From Alphaproteobacteria bacterium (lineage in GTDB: Bacteria; Pseudomonadota; Alphaproteobacteria; CACIAM-22H2): DNA of 64,000 nt. Both the position numbers and the translations under genes were made by a program. Within the stretch, counting starts at the first letter, position 1; every line of letters begins with the position of its first letter. Under the pieces are notes generated by a model. It did not search any database. It had not been told where the DNA came from and saw nothing but the letters and a program-made list of their open reading frames with translations. Where the stretch lies: NCBI GenBank assembly GCA_016793165.1, contig JAEULA010000016.1, forward strand, positions 1-64,000. Reading direction: 5' to 3'. Of the stretch, positions 40,698 to 49,530 are shown one piece after another.

Positions 40698-41927
40698 ATG
40701 TCCAAGCTCACGCGACGCCGCTTCGCGGCAGCAGCCACGACGACGCTCGCCGCGCCGGCGCTGATCGGCACGGCGCGCGCCCAGGCCAAGACCCTCACCT
40801 TCGGCGGCTCGGTGCCGCTGTCCGGCCGCGCTGCGGAGACCGGCCTCAACGTGCATGCCGGCTACCAGGCCGCGATCAAGTTCCTCAACGACAAGGGCGG
40901 CGTCGAGATCGGCGGGCAGAAATACATGCTCGACCTGAAGATGTTCGACGACGCCTCGGATCCCGCGCGCGCCACGACGCTGATCCAGCAGCAGATCGAC
41001 CAGGGCGTCGACTTCTATCTCGGCTCCTTCGGCTCCAACATCGTGCTGCCGACCGCCGCGATCACCGAGCGCGCGCGCAAGCCGATGGTGCAGGCCGGCG
41101 GCGGGTCCGACCAGATCTTCACCCAGGGCTACCGCTACGTGTTCGGCTTCTTCCCGCGCGCGTCGCAGCAGTTCATCTCCTCGGTCGAGTTCTTCAAGAC
41201 GATCACCCCGAAGCCCGAGACCTTCTCGGTGATCTTCACCAACGACGCCTTCAGCCGCACCCAGGCCGACGGCGCGGTCAAGGACATGGAGGCGGCGGGC
41301 TTCAAGCTGATGGAGAAGTACCAGCTGCCCGAGACGATCACCGACGTCTCCAGCGTGCTGAACTCGATCCGCTCCAAGACGCCCGACATGGTCGTCTGCA
41401 CGACGCACGACCAGAACTCGCTGCTGATCTCGCGCCAGATGGCGGCGACCGACACCAACGTGAAGCTGCTCTACCAGACGCTCGGGCCGCAGCTGCAGAG
41501 CTACCGCGAGGCGCTGGGCAAGTTCGCGACCTCGATCCTGGTGCAGATCTACTGGGACGAGCGCGCGAACTACAAGGACGCCTTCTTCGGCAGCGCCAAG
41601 GGCTTCGCCGACTACTACCGCTCGGTCAACACGCGCCCGCTCGCCTACCACACGGCGGCCGGCGCCTCGTGCATCGTCGTCTACCTGCACGCGATGCAGA
41701 AGGCGAAGAGCGTCAATCCCTCGGCGGTGCGCGAGGCGCTCGCGGCGACCGACGTCGAGACGCTCTACGGGCGCGTCAAGTTCACCAAGGACGGCGACGG
41801 CGATCCGCTGCTGCTCGGGCCCCGCATCGGCCAGGTGCAGAAGGGCCAGGTCGAGATCGTGTTCCCGACCGAGGCCCGCTCGGCGCCGATGATCTACCCG
41901 GCGCCGAAGTGGTCGGAACGGAGCTGA
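40698..41927 (+). CDS. Branched-chain-type ABC transporter substrate-binding protein
   Basis: A 409-residue periplasmic binding protein of the LivJ/Peripla_BP_6 family. The N-terminus MSKLTRRRFAAAATTTLAAP is a signal with a twin-arginine-like RRRF, so Tat export is possible. The mature part begins KTLTFGGSVPLSGRAAETGL, with IKFLNDKGGVEIGGQKYML, the typical ligand-side loop. Related proteins bind amino acids, amides, urea or aromatic acids. It is the first of a cluster with livH, livM and livG, separated from them by a NodB-fold hydrolase (three bases downstream) and a family B repeat. The hydrolase between binding protein and permease probably acts on the imported ligand. Confidence 0.92.
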   Translation: MSKLTRRRFAAAATTTLAAPALIGTARAQAKTLTFGGSVPLSGRAAETGLNVHAGYQAAIKFLNDKGGVEIGGQKYMLDLKMFDDASDPARATTLIQQQIDQGVDFYLGSFGSNIVLPTAAITERARKPMVQAGGGSDQIFTQGYRYVFGFFPRASQQFISSVEFFKTITPKPETFSVIFTNDAFSRTQADGAVKDMEAAGFKLMEKYQLPETITDVSSVLNSIRSKTPDMVVCTTHDQNSLLISRQMAATDTNVKLLYQTLGPQLQSYREALGKFATSILVQIYWDERANYKDAFFGSAKGFADYYRSVNTRPLAYHTAAGASCIVVYLHAMQKAKSVNPSAVREALAATDVETLYGRVKFTKDGDGDPLLLGPRIGQVQKGQVEIVFPTEARSAPMIYPAPKWSERS

Positions 41928-41930
41928 GCC

Positions 41931-42824
41931 ATGCCCGACTCCACCGGACCGAAGGGGATTCCGCACTCGCAGCCCGACATCAAGTGGCCCAACGGCGCCA
42001 AGGTCGCGGTCATGCTGACCTTCGACTTCGACGCCGAGACTCTGTGGGTGAGCCGCGATCCGTCGAACTGGAAGAAGCCGGGGACGATGTCCCAGGGCAC
42101 CTACGGGGCCCGCGTCGCGGTGCCGAAGATCCTCGAGCTGCTGCGCGACGTCGAGCTCAAGGGCACGTTCTTCGTGCCGGGCTGGACGGCCGAGCGGCAT
42201 ACCGACCGCTGCGCCGCGATCCTCGAGAACGGCCACGAGATCGGCCACCACGGCTACCTGCACGAGTACCCCGACGCCGACGATCCCAAGGGCCTGGTCG
42301 CCTCGATCGACAAGGGCCTGGAATCGCTGCGCAAGACGCTGGGCCACACGCCGACCGGCTACCGCTCGCCGGCCGGCGAGACGAGCCCCGAGCTCATCAA
42401 GGTGCTGCACGAGCGCGGGCTCAAATACGACAGCTCGATGATGGACGACGTGTTCCCGTACCGGCATACGCTCGCCGACGGCACGCCGAGCCTGGTCGAG
42501 CTGCCCTGGCACTGGTCGCTCGACGACGCGGTCTACACGATCTTCTCGATACCCAGGCCGCGGCCGATCTTCACCAACGAGCACATCAGCGCGATCTGGA
42601 AGGAGGAGTTCCAGGAGATCTACCGCTGGGGCGGGCTCTACGACCTCGTCATGCACCCGCAGGCGATCGGGCGGCCGTCGCGCCTCGCGCTGCTGCGGCA
42701 GATGATCGAGTGGATGCAGCGCTTCCCCGGCGTGTGGTTCGCCACCGGCGATCAGATCGCGCGCCACTTCCTCGCGCAATGCCCGAACCACGTCGGCGGC
42801 GAGGTGGTGCATCTCAAGCCGTGA
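41931..42824 (+). CDS. NodB/PuuE-fold polysaccharide deacetylase-like hydrolase
   Basis: A 297-residue hydrolase. Motif 1 is MLTFDFDAE with Asp32/Asp34 and motif 2 is GHHGYLH with His107 and His111 (His-x3-His); TGYRSPAGE is motif 3. This form, without signal peptide and with an N-terminal KWPNGAKVAVMLTFD lead, is typical of peptidoglycan-deacetylase-like proteins that in fact act on small C-N bonds, such as the PuuE type and other deacetylase/amidase relatives. It is three bases after the binding-protein gene, so it should act on the imported compound. The ATG at 41931 has gagcc only; the short spacing suggests coupling. Confidence 0.88.
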   Translation: MPDSTGPKGIPHSQPDIKWPNGAKVAVMLTFDFDAETLWVSRDPSNWKKPGTMSQGTYGARVAVPKILELLRDVELKGTFFVPGWTAERHTDRCAAILENGHEIGHHGYLHEYPDADDPKGLVASIDKGLESLRKTLGHTPTGYRSPAGETSPELIKVLHERGLKYDSSMMDDVFPYRHTLADGTPSLVELPWHWSLDDAVYTIFSIPRPRPIFTNEHISAIWKEEFQEIYRWGGLYDLVMHPQAIGRPSRLALLRQMIEWMQRFPGVWFATGDQIARHFLAQCPNHVGGEVVHLKP

Positions 42825-42828
42825 ACCT

Positions 42829-42999
42829 CTCCCATCCCCGCCTGTTCGCGCGGTAGCGCGAGCAGGTGGGGTGCCCGAGCGAAGCCAGGGCGGGGAGATC
42901 AAGCGCGGCTCGGTGAGCCGCCATCAACATCCCCGTCAACGCGCTTCGTGCGCTGCCACCCCTCCTATCGCGCCCGCGCACGACAGGAGGGGATGCGAG
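42829..42999. repeat. Family B compound palindrome, copy 3
   Basis: 171 bases; ends ctcccatccccgcctg and caggaggggatgcgag. The left hairpin is CCTGttCGCGCggtaGCGCGagCAGG and the right is CCCCTCCTatCGCG...CGacAGGAGGGG. The core gcgcggctcggtgagccgccatcaac is shared with other copies. It starts four bases after the hydrolase stop; its right end carries AGGAGG and an ATG in frame with livH. Confidence 0.85.
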
Positions 43000-43010
43000 A
43001 CACCCACTCG

Positions 43011-43889
43011 ATGTCCCTTCTCTTCCAGACCCTCCTAGACGGCCTCGTGCTCGGCGGCGTGTTCTCGCTCGCGGCGGCGGGGTTCTCGCTGATCTTCGGC
43101 GTCATGAACGTGGTCAACCTGACCCACGGCGTGATCGTGCTGATCGGCGCGTATTTCGCGTGGTGGGCGCAGCACGCGCTCGGCATCGACCCTCTGCTCG
43201 CGATCCCGGGGATCATGGTCGTGCTGTTCGGCGCCGGCTACGCCTACCAGCGCACGCTGATCCAGAGCGCGGTCGACCGCTCGTCGCTGCTCGCCTCGCT
43301 GCTGGTGACGTTCGGCGTGGCGCTGGTGCTGCGCAACCTGCTCGTCCTGGGCTTCGGGCCCGACTTCAAGTCGGTGACGCCGAGCTACGCCTTCACGAGC
43401 CTGAAGTTCGCGGGGATGACCATCGACCTCGTACGGCTGGCGGCCCTTGGCGCCAGCCTGGGCCTGATCGCGCTGCTCGCCTTCGTTCTGTACCGCACCG
43501 ACTGGGGCCGCGTGATCAGGGCCACCGCGCAGCAGGACTTCGCCGCCGGCCTGTGCGGCGTCAACGTGCGCCACGTCTACGGCCTGACCTTCGGCGTGGC
43601 GAGCGCCTTCGCGGGCGCGGCCGGCGCGGTCATCGGCGTCGTGCTGCCCTTCTCGCCGCCCGACGAGGGCCATTGGACGATGAAGGCCTTCGCGGTCGTC
43701 GTGCTCGGCGGCGTCGGCAGCCCCGCGGGCGCGCTGCTGGGCGGGCTGCTGCTCGGCCTGATCAACACCTTCACCGCGCAGTTCATCGGCCCCGCCTTCC
43801 CCAACGCGATGATGTTCCTCGTGCTGGTGCTGATGCTGCTCGTGCGACCGCACGGCCTGCTCGGCAGCGCGTTCGGAGGCTCGCGGTGA
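43011..43889 (+). CDS. livH: Branched-chain-type ABC transporter permease LivH
   Basis: A 292-residue membrane protein with about eight hydrophobic segments. Landmarks are LVLGGVFSLAAAGFSLIFGVMNVVNLTHG near the start, the cytoplasmic EAA-like loop GRVIRATAQQDFAAGLCGVNVR near 165, and VVLGGVGSPAGALLGGLLLG near 238. ATG 43011 begins the first helix; an in-frame ATG at 42993 lies in the repeat, only two bases after AGGAGG, too close for normal initiation. The stop overlaps the livM start (GTGA). It pairs with LivM to form the translocation pore. Confidence 0.92.
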   Translation: MSLLFQTLLDGLVLGGVFSLAAAGFSLIFGVMNVVNLTHGVIVLIGAYFAWWAQHALGIDPLLAIPGIMVVLFGAGYAYQRTLIQSAVDRSSLLASLLVTFGVALVLRNLLVLGFGPDFKSVTPSYAFTSLKFAGMTIDLVRLAALGASLGLIALLAFVLYRTDWGRVIRATAQQDFAAGLCGVNVRHVYGLTFGVASAFAGAAGAVIGVVLPFSPPDEGHWTMKAFAVVVLGGVGSPAGALLGGLLLGLINTFTAQFIGPAFPNAMMFLVLVLMLLVRPHGLLGSAFGGSR

Positions 43890-44839
43890 GGCGCTTTCCG
43901 CCGCTCGCGATCGCGGGGTTCCTCGTCGTCGTCGCCGCCCTGCTGGCGCTGCCGGCCTTCGCGATGCCCTATCACGTGCGCGTCGGGCAGCTCTTCCTGC
44001 TGTCGACGGCGCTGGTGCTCGCCTGGCACATCCTGGGCGGCTTCGCCGGCTACTGGAGCTTCGGCCACACGGCTTTCGTCGGCATCGGCGCCTTCGCCGC
44101 CGGCCTGCTGCACTTCCATCTGAAGCTGCCCCCGATGACCGGCTTCGTCGTCGGCACGCTGGCCGGCGGCCTGGCGTCCGCGGCGTTCGCGGCCATGCTC
44201 GCCTATCCGGTCCTGCGGCTGCGGGGCATCTACTTCGCCATCGCCCTGCTCGGCGTCTCCCAGGTCTTCGGCGAGCTCGCCCAGAACGTCGACGCGCTGC
44301 AGGGCGCGCTCGGCATCACGCTGCCGGACGTCGTCCCCGACGACCTGCGGCCCGAGGTGTTCTTCTACTACTGCTTCCTCGCCCTCGCGGTCGGCTACTT
44401 CGTCCTGTCGGCCTGGATGCGCGACAGCCGCCTGGGCTACGGCCTCGCCGCGATCCGGGAGGACGAGGACACCGCGCGCATGCTGGGCGTGCCGACCGAG
44501 CGGTTCAAGATCGCGACCTTCGTGCTGAGCGCGGCGATGACCGGCCTCGTGGGTGCCGTCTACGCCTACAGCCTCGGCTACTTCACCGCGGGCTCGGTGT
44601 TCCGCGTCGACTTTTCGCTGAACATGATCCTGCACGCCCTGCTCGGCGGCATCGGCACGCTGACGGGCCCGGTGATCGGCGCGGCGCTGCTCGTGTTCAT
44701 CACCAACGTCGTGCTCGGCCGGCTGCTCGACCTGCACCTGCTCGTCACCGGCGTGCTGGTGATCGCGCTGGTGCTGCTCGCCCCCAACGGCCTGCTCGGC
44801 GTCGTGCGCAGCTGGCGCGAGCGGAGGGACGGCCGATGA
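43886..44839 (+). CDS. livM: Branched-chain-type ABC transporter permease LivM
   Basis: A 317-residue permease with about nine hydrophobic segments. It contains LAWHILGGFAGYWSFGHTAFVGIGAF near residue 45, the LRGIYFAIALLGVSQ helix, and the EAA-type loop YGLAAIREDEDTARMLGVPTERFKI near 188-212. The start is GTG 43886, overlapping the livH stop, with ggaggc about six bases upstream. Its stop overlaps the livG ATG. Known role: second pore subunit of the branched-chain or amide importer. Confidence 0.92.
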   Translation: MRRFPPLAIAGFLVVVAALLALPAFAMPYHVRVGQLFLLSTALVLAWHILGGFAGYWSFGHTAFVGIGAFAAGLLHFHLKLPPMTGFVVGTLAGGLASAAFAAMLAYPVLRLRGIYFAIALLGVSQVFGELAQNVDALQGALGITLPDVVPDDLRPEVFFYYCFLALAVGYFVLSAWMRDSRLGYGLAAIREDEDTARMLGVPTERFKIATFVLSAAMTGLVGAVYAYSLGYFTAGSVFRVDFSLNMILHALLGGIGTLTGPVIGAALLVFITNVVLGRLLDLHLLVTGVLVIALVLLAPNGLLGVVRSWRERRDGR

Positions 44840-45561
44840 GCGCGCCGATCCTCTCGCTGCGCGGCCTGACCAAGCGCTTCCGCGGCCTGACCGCCGTCAG
44901 CGACGTCGACATCGCCGTGCCCGAGGGCTCGATCTGCAGCCTGATCGGCCCCAATGGCGCGGGCAAGTCGACGATCTTCAACCTGGTGACCGGCTACGTC
45001 CCGCCGAGCTCGGGCACGATCACCTATGCGGGGCGTCGCATCGACGGCCTGCCGACCGACGCGATCAACCGCGCCGGCATCGCGCGCGCCTTCCAGATCT
45101 CGAAACCGTTCCCCGGCCTCTCCGTCGCCGACAACGTCCGCGTCGGTGCGCTGTTCGGCGCCGAGGGCGCGCGCGATCCCGACGCCGTCGTGCGCGAGGC
45201 GCTTGCGCTGACGGGGCTCGAGGGCCACGGCGACGCCCAGGCCTCGAGCCTCACGGTCGGCTTCCTGCGTCGGTTGGAGCTCGCGCGTGCCATCGCCACG
45301 CGGCCGAGGCTGCTGCTCGCCGACGAGCCCTGCGCCGGGCTCAACCCGGCGGAGACGGCGGAGATCGTCGACATCCTGCGCCGCGTGCGCGACCGCGGCC
45401 TCAGCGTGCTGCTGGTCGAACACGACATGCGCGCGGTGATGGACGTCTCGGACCGGATCTTCGTGCTCGAGGCCGGGCGCAAGATCGCCGAGGGTGCGCC
45501 CGCCGCGGTGATCAGCGACCCGCGCGTGATCGCCGCCTATCTCGGCAGCGACGAGGATTGA
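44836..45561 (+). CDS. livG: Branched-chain-type ABC transporter ATPase LivG
   Basis: A 241-residue ATPase. Walker A is GPNGAGKST at residues 38-46, Walker B ends LLLADEP with Glu164, and the C-terminal VLLVEHDMRAVMDVSDRIFVL is typical of LivG. The ABC signature is LTVGFLRRLELARA, starting at residue 139; the usual LS-x-G is changed to LTVG, a tolerated variant. It completes livHMG on the plus strand, all overlapping. Its partner ATPase gene livF lies convergent, 19 bases away on the opposite strand, which is unusual. Confidence 0.92.
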   Translation: MSAPILSLRGLTKRFRGLTAVSDVDIAVPEGSICSLIGPNGAGKSTIFNLVTGYVPPSSGTITYAGRRIDGLPTDAINRAGIARAFQISKPFPGLSVADNVRVGALFGAEGARDPDAVVREALALTGLEGHGDAQASSLTVGFLRRLELARAIATRPRLLLADEPCAGLNPAETAEIVDILRRVRDRGLSVLLVEHDMRAVMDVSDRIFVLEAGRKIAEGAPAAVISDPRVIAAYLGSDED

Positions 45562-45580
45562 CGGCCGGCCGCGACCAGCC

Positions 45581-46306
45581 TCAAGCCTCCGCCAGCCCGA
45601 GAAACGCCTCGCGGACATAGGGATTGTCGGCCAGCTCCGCGCCCGGGCCGGAGAGCGCGATCGAGCCCTTCTCCAGCACATAGGCGCGATCGGCGATCTT
45701 GAGCGACTGGTGCACGTTCTGCTCGACGAGCAGGATCGACACGCCGCGCTCGCGCAAGGACGCGATCAGCCGGAACAGCTCGCGCACGAGCTTCGGCATC
45801 AGGCCGAGCGAGGGCTCGTCGAGGATGATGAGCCGCGGCCCGCTCATCAGGCCGCGCGCGATGGCGAGCATCTGCTGCTCGCCGCCGCTGAGGCTGCCGG
45901 CCAGCTGGTGCCGGCGCTCGGCCAGGCGCGCGAAGATCGCGAACACCTCGTCGAGCCGGCGGCCGCGCTCGTCGCGTGCGCGCGGGGTCCAGCCGCCGAC
46001 CAGGAGGTTGTCCTCGATCGTCATCTGCGGGAAGACGAGACGGCCCTCCGGCACCAGCGTGATGCCGCGCGCGACGACCTCGTGCACCGGCAGCCCGGCG
46101 ACGTCGTCGCCGGCGAAGCGGATGCGGCCGCGGGCGGGCCGCAACGCGCCCGCGACGCATTTGACCGAGGTCGACTTGCCGGCGCCGTTCGCGCCGACCA
46201 GCGCCACCACCTCTCCCTCGCCGACCGCGAACGCGACGTCGCGCACGGCGACGGCGCCCGCGTAGGCGTAGGCGAGGCCTTCGACTTCGAGAAGGGGTGG
46301 CGCCAT
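45581..46306 (-). CDS. livF: Branched-chain-type ABC transporter ATPase LivF
   Basis: A 241-residue ATPase with Walker A GANGAGKST (38-46), signature LSGGEQQMLAIARGL, Walker B LIILDEPSLGL and ILLVEQNVHQSLKIADRAYVL near the end, all LivF-type. In almost all known clusters it is co-transcribed after livG; here it is inverted, facing livG tail to tail, and lies ten bases downstream of a Bug-type gene on the minus strand. It could still serve the LivHMG pore above, expressed with the TTT system's genes. A second complete importer outside the window is an alternative explanation. Confidence 0.9.
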   Translation of the reverse strand: MAPPLLEVEGLAYAYAGAVAVRDVAFAVGEGEVVALVGANGAGKSTSVKCVAGALRPARGRIRFAGDDVAGLPVHEVVARGITLVPEGRLVFPQMTIEDNLLVGGWTPRARDERGRRLDEVFAIFARLAERRHQLAGSLSGGEQQMLAIARGLMSGPRLIILDEPSLGLMPKLVRELFRLIASLRERGVSILLVEQNVHQSLKIADRAYVLEKGSIALSGPGAELADNPYVREAFLGLAEA

Positions 46307-46316
46307 CGCTCGTGCC

Positions 46317-47294
46317 CTACTCCGCCTTCACACCGGCGGCCTTGAGCACGGGCGTCCAGCGCGCGACCTCGCTGGCGACGAACTGTCCGAGCCACTCGCC
46401 GCTGCGCTCGGCCTTGGTCGGCAGCACGCCGCCGAGATCGAGCAGGCGCTTGGCGGTCGCCTCGTCGTCGATCGCCTTGGACAACGCGTCGTTGAGCCTG
46501 GCCACGATGTCCTTCGGCGTTCCCTTGGGCGCGAAGACCGCATTCCAGGCGCTGACCTGGTAGTCGGGCAGGCCCGCCTCCTTCGTCGTCGGCACGTTGG
46601 GCAGCGCCGGCGAGCGCTCGGGCGTGGCGATCGCGTAGGCCTTGATCGCGCCCGCATTGACCTGCTGGACCAGGTTGACGATCTGGTCGCAGCCGAAGTC
46701 GACCTGGCCGGCGACGAGATCGTTCAGCGCCGGGCCGGTGCCGCGGTAGGCGACGCGGGTCGACTTGGCGCCGATCTGCGACATGAACATCGTGCATGTC
46801 GTGTGCGAGACCGAGCCGACGCCGGCATGCGCCTCGTTCAGCTTGTCGCCGCGCTCCTTGAGCACCGCGATGAAGCTCTTGAGGTCCGTCGCCGGGAAGT
46901 CCTTCTTCGACACGATCAGGATGGGCGTACCGGCCGCCATGCCGATAGGCTCGAAGTCCTTGGTCGGGTCGTAGCGAAGGTTCGGATAGAGCGCGGGCGC
47001 GGCACCGTGCGTGCCCATGTGGCCCATCATGATCGTATAGCCGTCGGGCGTGGCGCGCGCGCCGCGGGTGATGCCCGTGGTGCCGCCGGCGCCAGCGACG
47101 TTCTCGACCACGATCTGCTGGCCGAGCGTGCGCGACATGTGCTCGCCGACGATGCGCGCGATGACGTCCGTCGGGCCGCCGGCCGCGAAGGGCACGATCA
47201 TCGTGATCGGCTTGTTCGGATAGGTCTGCGCGGTTGCGCCGGTCGCGGCGAGGCCCAGGAGGGCGAGCGCGCCGACTACGATCCGTCTCTTCAT
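46317..47294 (-). CDS. tctC: Bug-family tripartite tricarboxylate transporter binding protein
   Basis: A 325-residue periplasmic protein; signal peptide about 1-23 (MKRRIVVGALALLGLAATGA). The Bug signature YPNKPITMIVPFAAGGPTDVIAR is followed by VVENVAGAGGTTGITRGARATPDGYT. Start ATG 47294 (with gggtgc upstream) fits the signal peptide; an in-frame upstream extension is unneeded. Ends with TAG. It lies between tctA (48 bases upstream) and livF (ten bases downstream), on the minus strand. The order tctB-tctA-tctC differs from the C-B-A order at 29370-26385. Ligand unknown. Confidence 0.93.
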   Translation of the reverse strand: MKRRIVVGALALLGLAATGATAQTYPNKPITMIVPFAAGGPTDVIARIVGEHMSRTLGQQIVVENVAGAGGTTGITRGARATPDGYTIMMGHMGTHGAAPALYPNLRYDPTKDFEPIGMAAGTPILIVSKKDFPATDLKSFIAVLKERGDKLNEAHAGVGSVSHTTCTMFMSQIGAKSTRVAYRGTGPALNDLVAGQVDFGCDQIVNLVQQVNAGAIKAYAIATPERSPALPNVPTTKEAGLPDYQVSAWNAVFAPKGTPKDIVARLNDALSKAIDDEATAKRLLDLGGVLPTKAERSGEWLGQFVASEVARWTPVLKAAGVKAE

Positions 47295-47342
47295 GATTGC
47301 ACCCTTCTCGCTGTCATCGGTTGTCCTCCCCACCCCTGACGG

Positions 47343-48845
47343 CTACTCGGTAAAGACCTCGTTGCGGCCCCTTCGGACAGAGGGAAGCACGGCGATGACG
47401 ATCATCGCCAGCGCGACGAAAAGGAGGCCGGCCGTCACGGGCCGCTCGACGAAGGTCAGGAAGCTGCCGCGCGACAGCACGAGAGCCTGGCGCAGCTTCT
47501 CCTCCAGGAGGCGGCCGAGCACGAAGCCCAGCAGCAGCGGCGCGGGCTCGAAGCCGAACTTGAGCAGCGCATAGCCGGCCAGCCCGAAGAACGCCGTGAA
47601 CAGCACGTCAGAGGTCGAGTTGTTGATCGAGTAGATCCCGATGCAGCAGAACAGCAGGATCGCCGGGAACAGCAGCCGGTACGGCACCTTGAGCAGCCGC
47701 ACCCAAAGCCCGACCAGAGGCAGGTTGATGATCAGCAGCATCAGGTTGCCGATCCACATCGAGGCGATCATCCCCCAGAACAGCTCCGGGTTCTTGGTCA
47801 TCACCTGCGGGCCGGGGATGATCCCGTGGATCGTCATCGCGCCGACCATCAGCGCCATCACGGCGTTGGGCGGGATGCCCAGCGTCAGCAGCGGGATGAA
47901 CGAGGTCTGTGCGCCGGCGTTGTTCGCGGCCTCCGGGCCGGCGACGCCCTCGATCGCGCCGCGGCCGAAGCGGCGCGGATCGTCGGCGATGCGCTTCTCG
48001 ACGGTGTACGAGGCGAACGGGCCGAGCACCGCGCCGTTGCCTGGCAGGATGCCCAGGATCGCGCCGAGCCCCGTGCCGCGCACGACCGGCAAAGCGCAGG
48101 CGCGCAGATCGGCACGCGACGGCAGGAGCCGGCCGATCGTGCTGCGCACCACGTCGCGGGTCTCCGGGTTCTCCAGGTTGCGCAGGATCTCGGCGAACCC
48201 GAACAGGCCCATCGCCAGCACCGCGAAATCGACGCCGTCGGACAGCGCCTCCAGGCCGAAGGTCAGCCGCTCCTGTCCGGTCTCGAGATCGGTTCCGATC
48301 GTCGACAGCAGCAGTCCGACGAGGATCATCGCGATCGCCTTGGGCAGCGAGCCGCGCGCCAGCACGACGGCGAACACCAGCCCCATCACCATCAGCGCGA
48401 AGTACTCGGCCGCGCCGAAGAGCTGCGCGAGCCGGGTCAGCGGCTTGCCGAGCGCGGCGATGACGAGCGTCGCGACGGTGCCGGCGACGAAGGAGCCGAT
48501 CGCCGCGACGCCGAGCGCGACGCCCGCCCGGCCCTGCTTGGCCATCTCGTGACCGTCGAGCGCGGTGACGACGGACGTCGCCTCGCCGGGGATGTTGACA
48601 AGGATCGCCGTCGTCGAGCCGCCGTACTGCGCACCGTAGTAGATGCCCGCGAGCATGATCAGGGCGCCGACGGGATCGATGCCGAAGGTGATCGGCAGCA
48701 GCATCGCGATCGTCGCGATCGGCCCGACGCCCGGCAGCACGCCGATCAGCGTTCCGACCATGCACCCGGCGAAGCACAACGCGAGGTTCTTCAGCGACAT
48801 CGCGACCGAGAAGCCGAGACCGAGATTGGCGAACAAGTCCTCCAT
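47343..48845 (-). CDS. tctA: Tripartite tricarboxylate transporter large permease
   Basis: A 500-residue TctA with about eleven hydrophobic segments. Family motifs: GTLIGVLPGVGPIATIAMLLP near 36-56, YYGAQYGGSTTAILVNIPGE near 69-88, GILPGNGAVLGPFASYTVEKR near 267-287, and NNAGAQTSFIPLLTLGIPPNAV near 311. Those GxxPGxG repeats are the signature of the family. It follows tctB (nine bases) and precedes tctC. The system is the second TTT transporter in the window and differs in sequence from that at 26385-29370. Confidence 0.94.
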   Translation of the reverse strand: MEDLFANLGLGFSVAMSLKNLALCFAGCMVGTLIGVLPGVGPIATIAMLLPITFGIDPVGALIMLAGIYYGAQYGGSTTAILVNIPGEATSVVTALDGHEMAKQGRAGVALGVAAIGSFVAGTVATLVIAALGKPLTRLAQLFGAAEYFALMVMGLVFAVVLARGSLPKAIAMILVGLLLSTIGTDLETGQERLTFGLEALSDGVDFAVLAMGLFGFAEILRNLENPETRDVVRSTIGRLLPSRADLRACALPVVRGTGLGAILGILPGNGAVLGPFASYTVEKRIADDPRRFGRGAIEGVAGPEAANNAGAQTSFIPLLTLGIPPNAVMALMVGAMTIHGIIPGPQVMTKNPELFWGMIASMWIGNLMLLIINLPLVGLWVRLLKVPYRLLFPAILLFCCIGIYSINNSTSDVLFTAFFGLAGYALLKFGFEPAPLLLGFVLGRLLEEKLRQALVLSRGSFLTFVERPVTAGLLFVALAMIVIAVLPSVRRGRNEVFTE

Positions 48846-48854
48846 GACCGGCCC

Positions 48855-49298
48855 TCAGATGAACGTCGCCACGGGGATGGGCAGGCGAAGGAAGACCTTG
48901 AACAGGAGGATGCAGACCCCGGTCAGGACGACCGCGAAGACGGCGGACTCCTTGACGCGCGCCTCCGGGCTGGCGAAGGCGCCGACGAAGACGGCGAGCG
49001 GCCCGGCCACCGCGAGCCCGAGGCTTCGGATCGTCATCGCGAAGAGGACGATCGATCCGAGGACGAAGATCGGTCCCCGCAGCGACCACCGCTCCAGTCG
49101 GGAATCGGGCGCGAGCCAGGAGGCGACCAGGAGCAGGATGCCGGAGAGGCCGACGAGGATGGCGAGCGCGCGGGGCAGCATTCCCGGCCCCATCGCGCGC
49201 AGCGTCCCGGCAGGCAGTTCGGCGGAGAACCACAGCGCGACGCCCGCCAGCCCGAGAAGGAACAGCCCCGCGGCCGAGTCCTGAGGAAACCGGGTCAT
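48855..49298 (-). CDS. tctB: Tripartite tricarboxylate transporter small permease
   Basis: A 147-residue TctB with four hydrophobic segments. MGPGMLPRALAILVGLSGILLL near 33-54 is the family landmark (P-G-M-x-P). The start ATG 49298 gives the normal 140-160-residue length; the frame is open far upstream but that part is low-complexity arginine/proline-rich and lacks a membrane pattern. It is the first gene of the TctBA-TctC-LivF minus-strand group and lies divergent from the isochorismatase-type gene, 232 bases away. Confidence 0.87.
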   Translation of the reverse strand: MTRFPQDSAAGLFLLGLAGVALWFSAELPAGTLRAMGPGMLPRALAILVGLSGILLLVASWLAPDSRLERWSLRGPIFVLGSIVLFAMTIRSLGLAVAGPLAVFVGAFASPEARVKESAVFAVVLTGVCILLFKVFLRLPIPVATFI

Positions 49299-49470
49299 CG
49301 GGCGCGGCTCGACCGGAGGGCCGTCGCTGGGGCTCGGATCATGGCGCTGGGCTCCCGTGCCGGAGTCGCTTCTTGCGGGCCTGGTTCGAGCCGATGTGTC
49401 GCGCCGGGGGATCGAAAATTCAAGCGATCGATTGCCGCTATCGGGGCCGCCGCGGGCGCCAGGACCCGGC

Positions 49471-49499
49471 TTGACAGTTCCAGGGGCAGGCTGAATCGT
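49471..49499 (+). promoter_or_regulatory. Candidate sigma-70 promoter for the isochorismatase-type gene
   Basis: A perfect TTGACA at 49471-49476 followed after 17 bases by AATCGT (49494-49499), a poor -10. About 30 bases before the ATG at 49531. The -35 match and position are good; the -10 is weak. The rest of the 232-base divergent gap holds nothing else recognisable. Confidence 0.35.
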
Positions 49500-49530
49500 C
49501 GGTCCCCTGTTCACCCGAGGACACGCAGCG

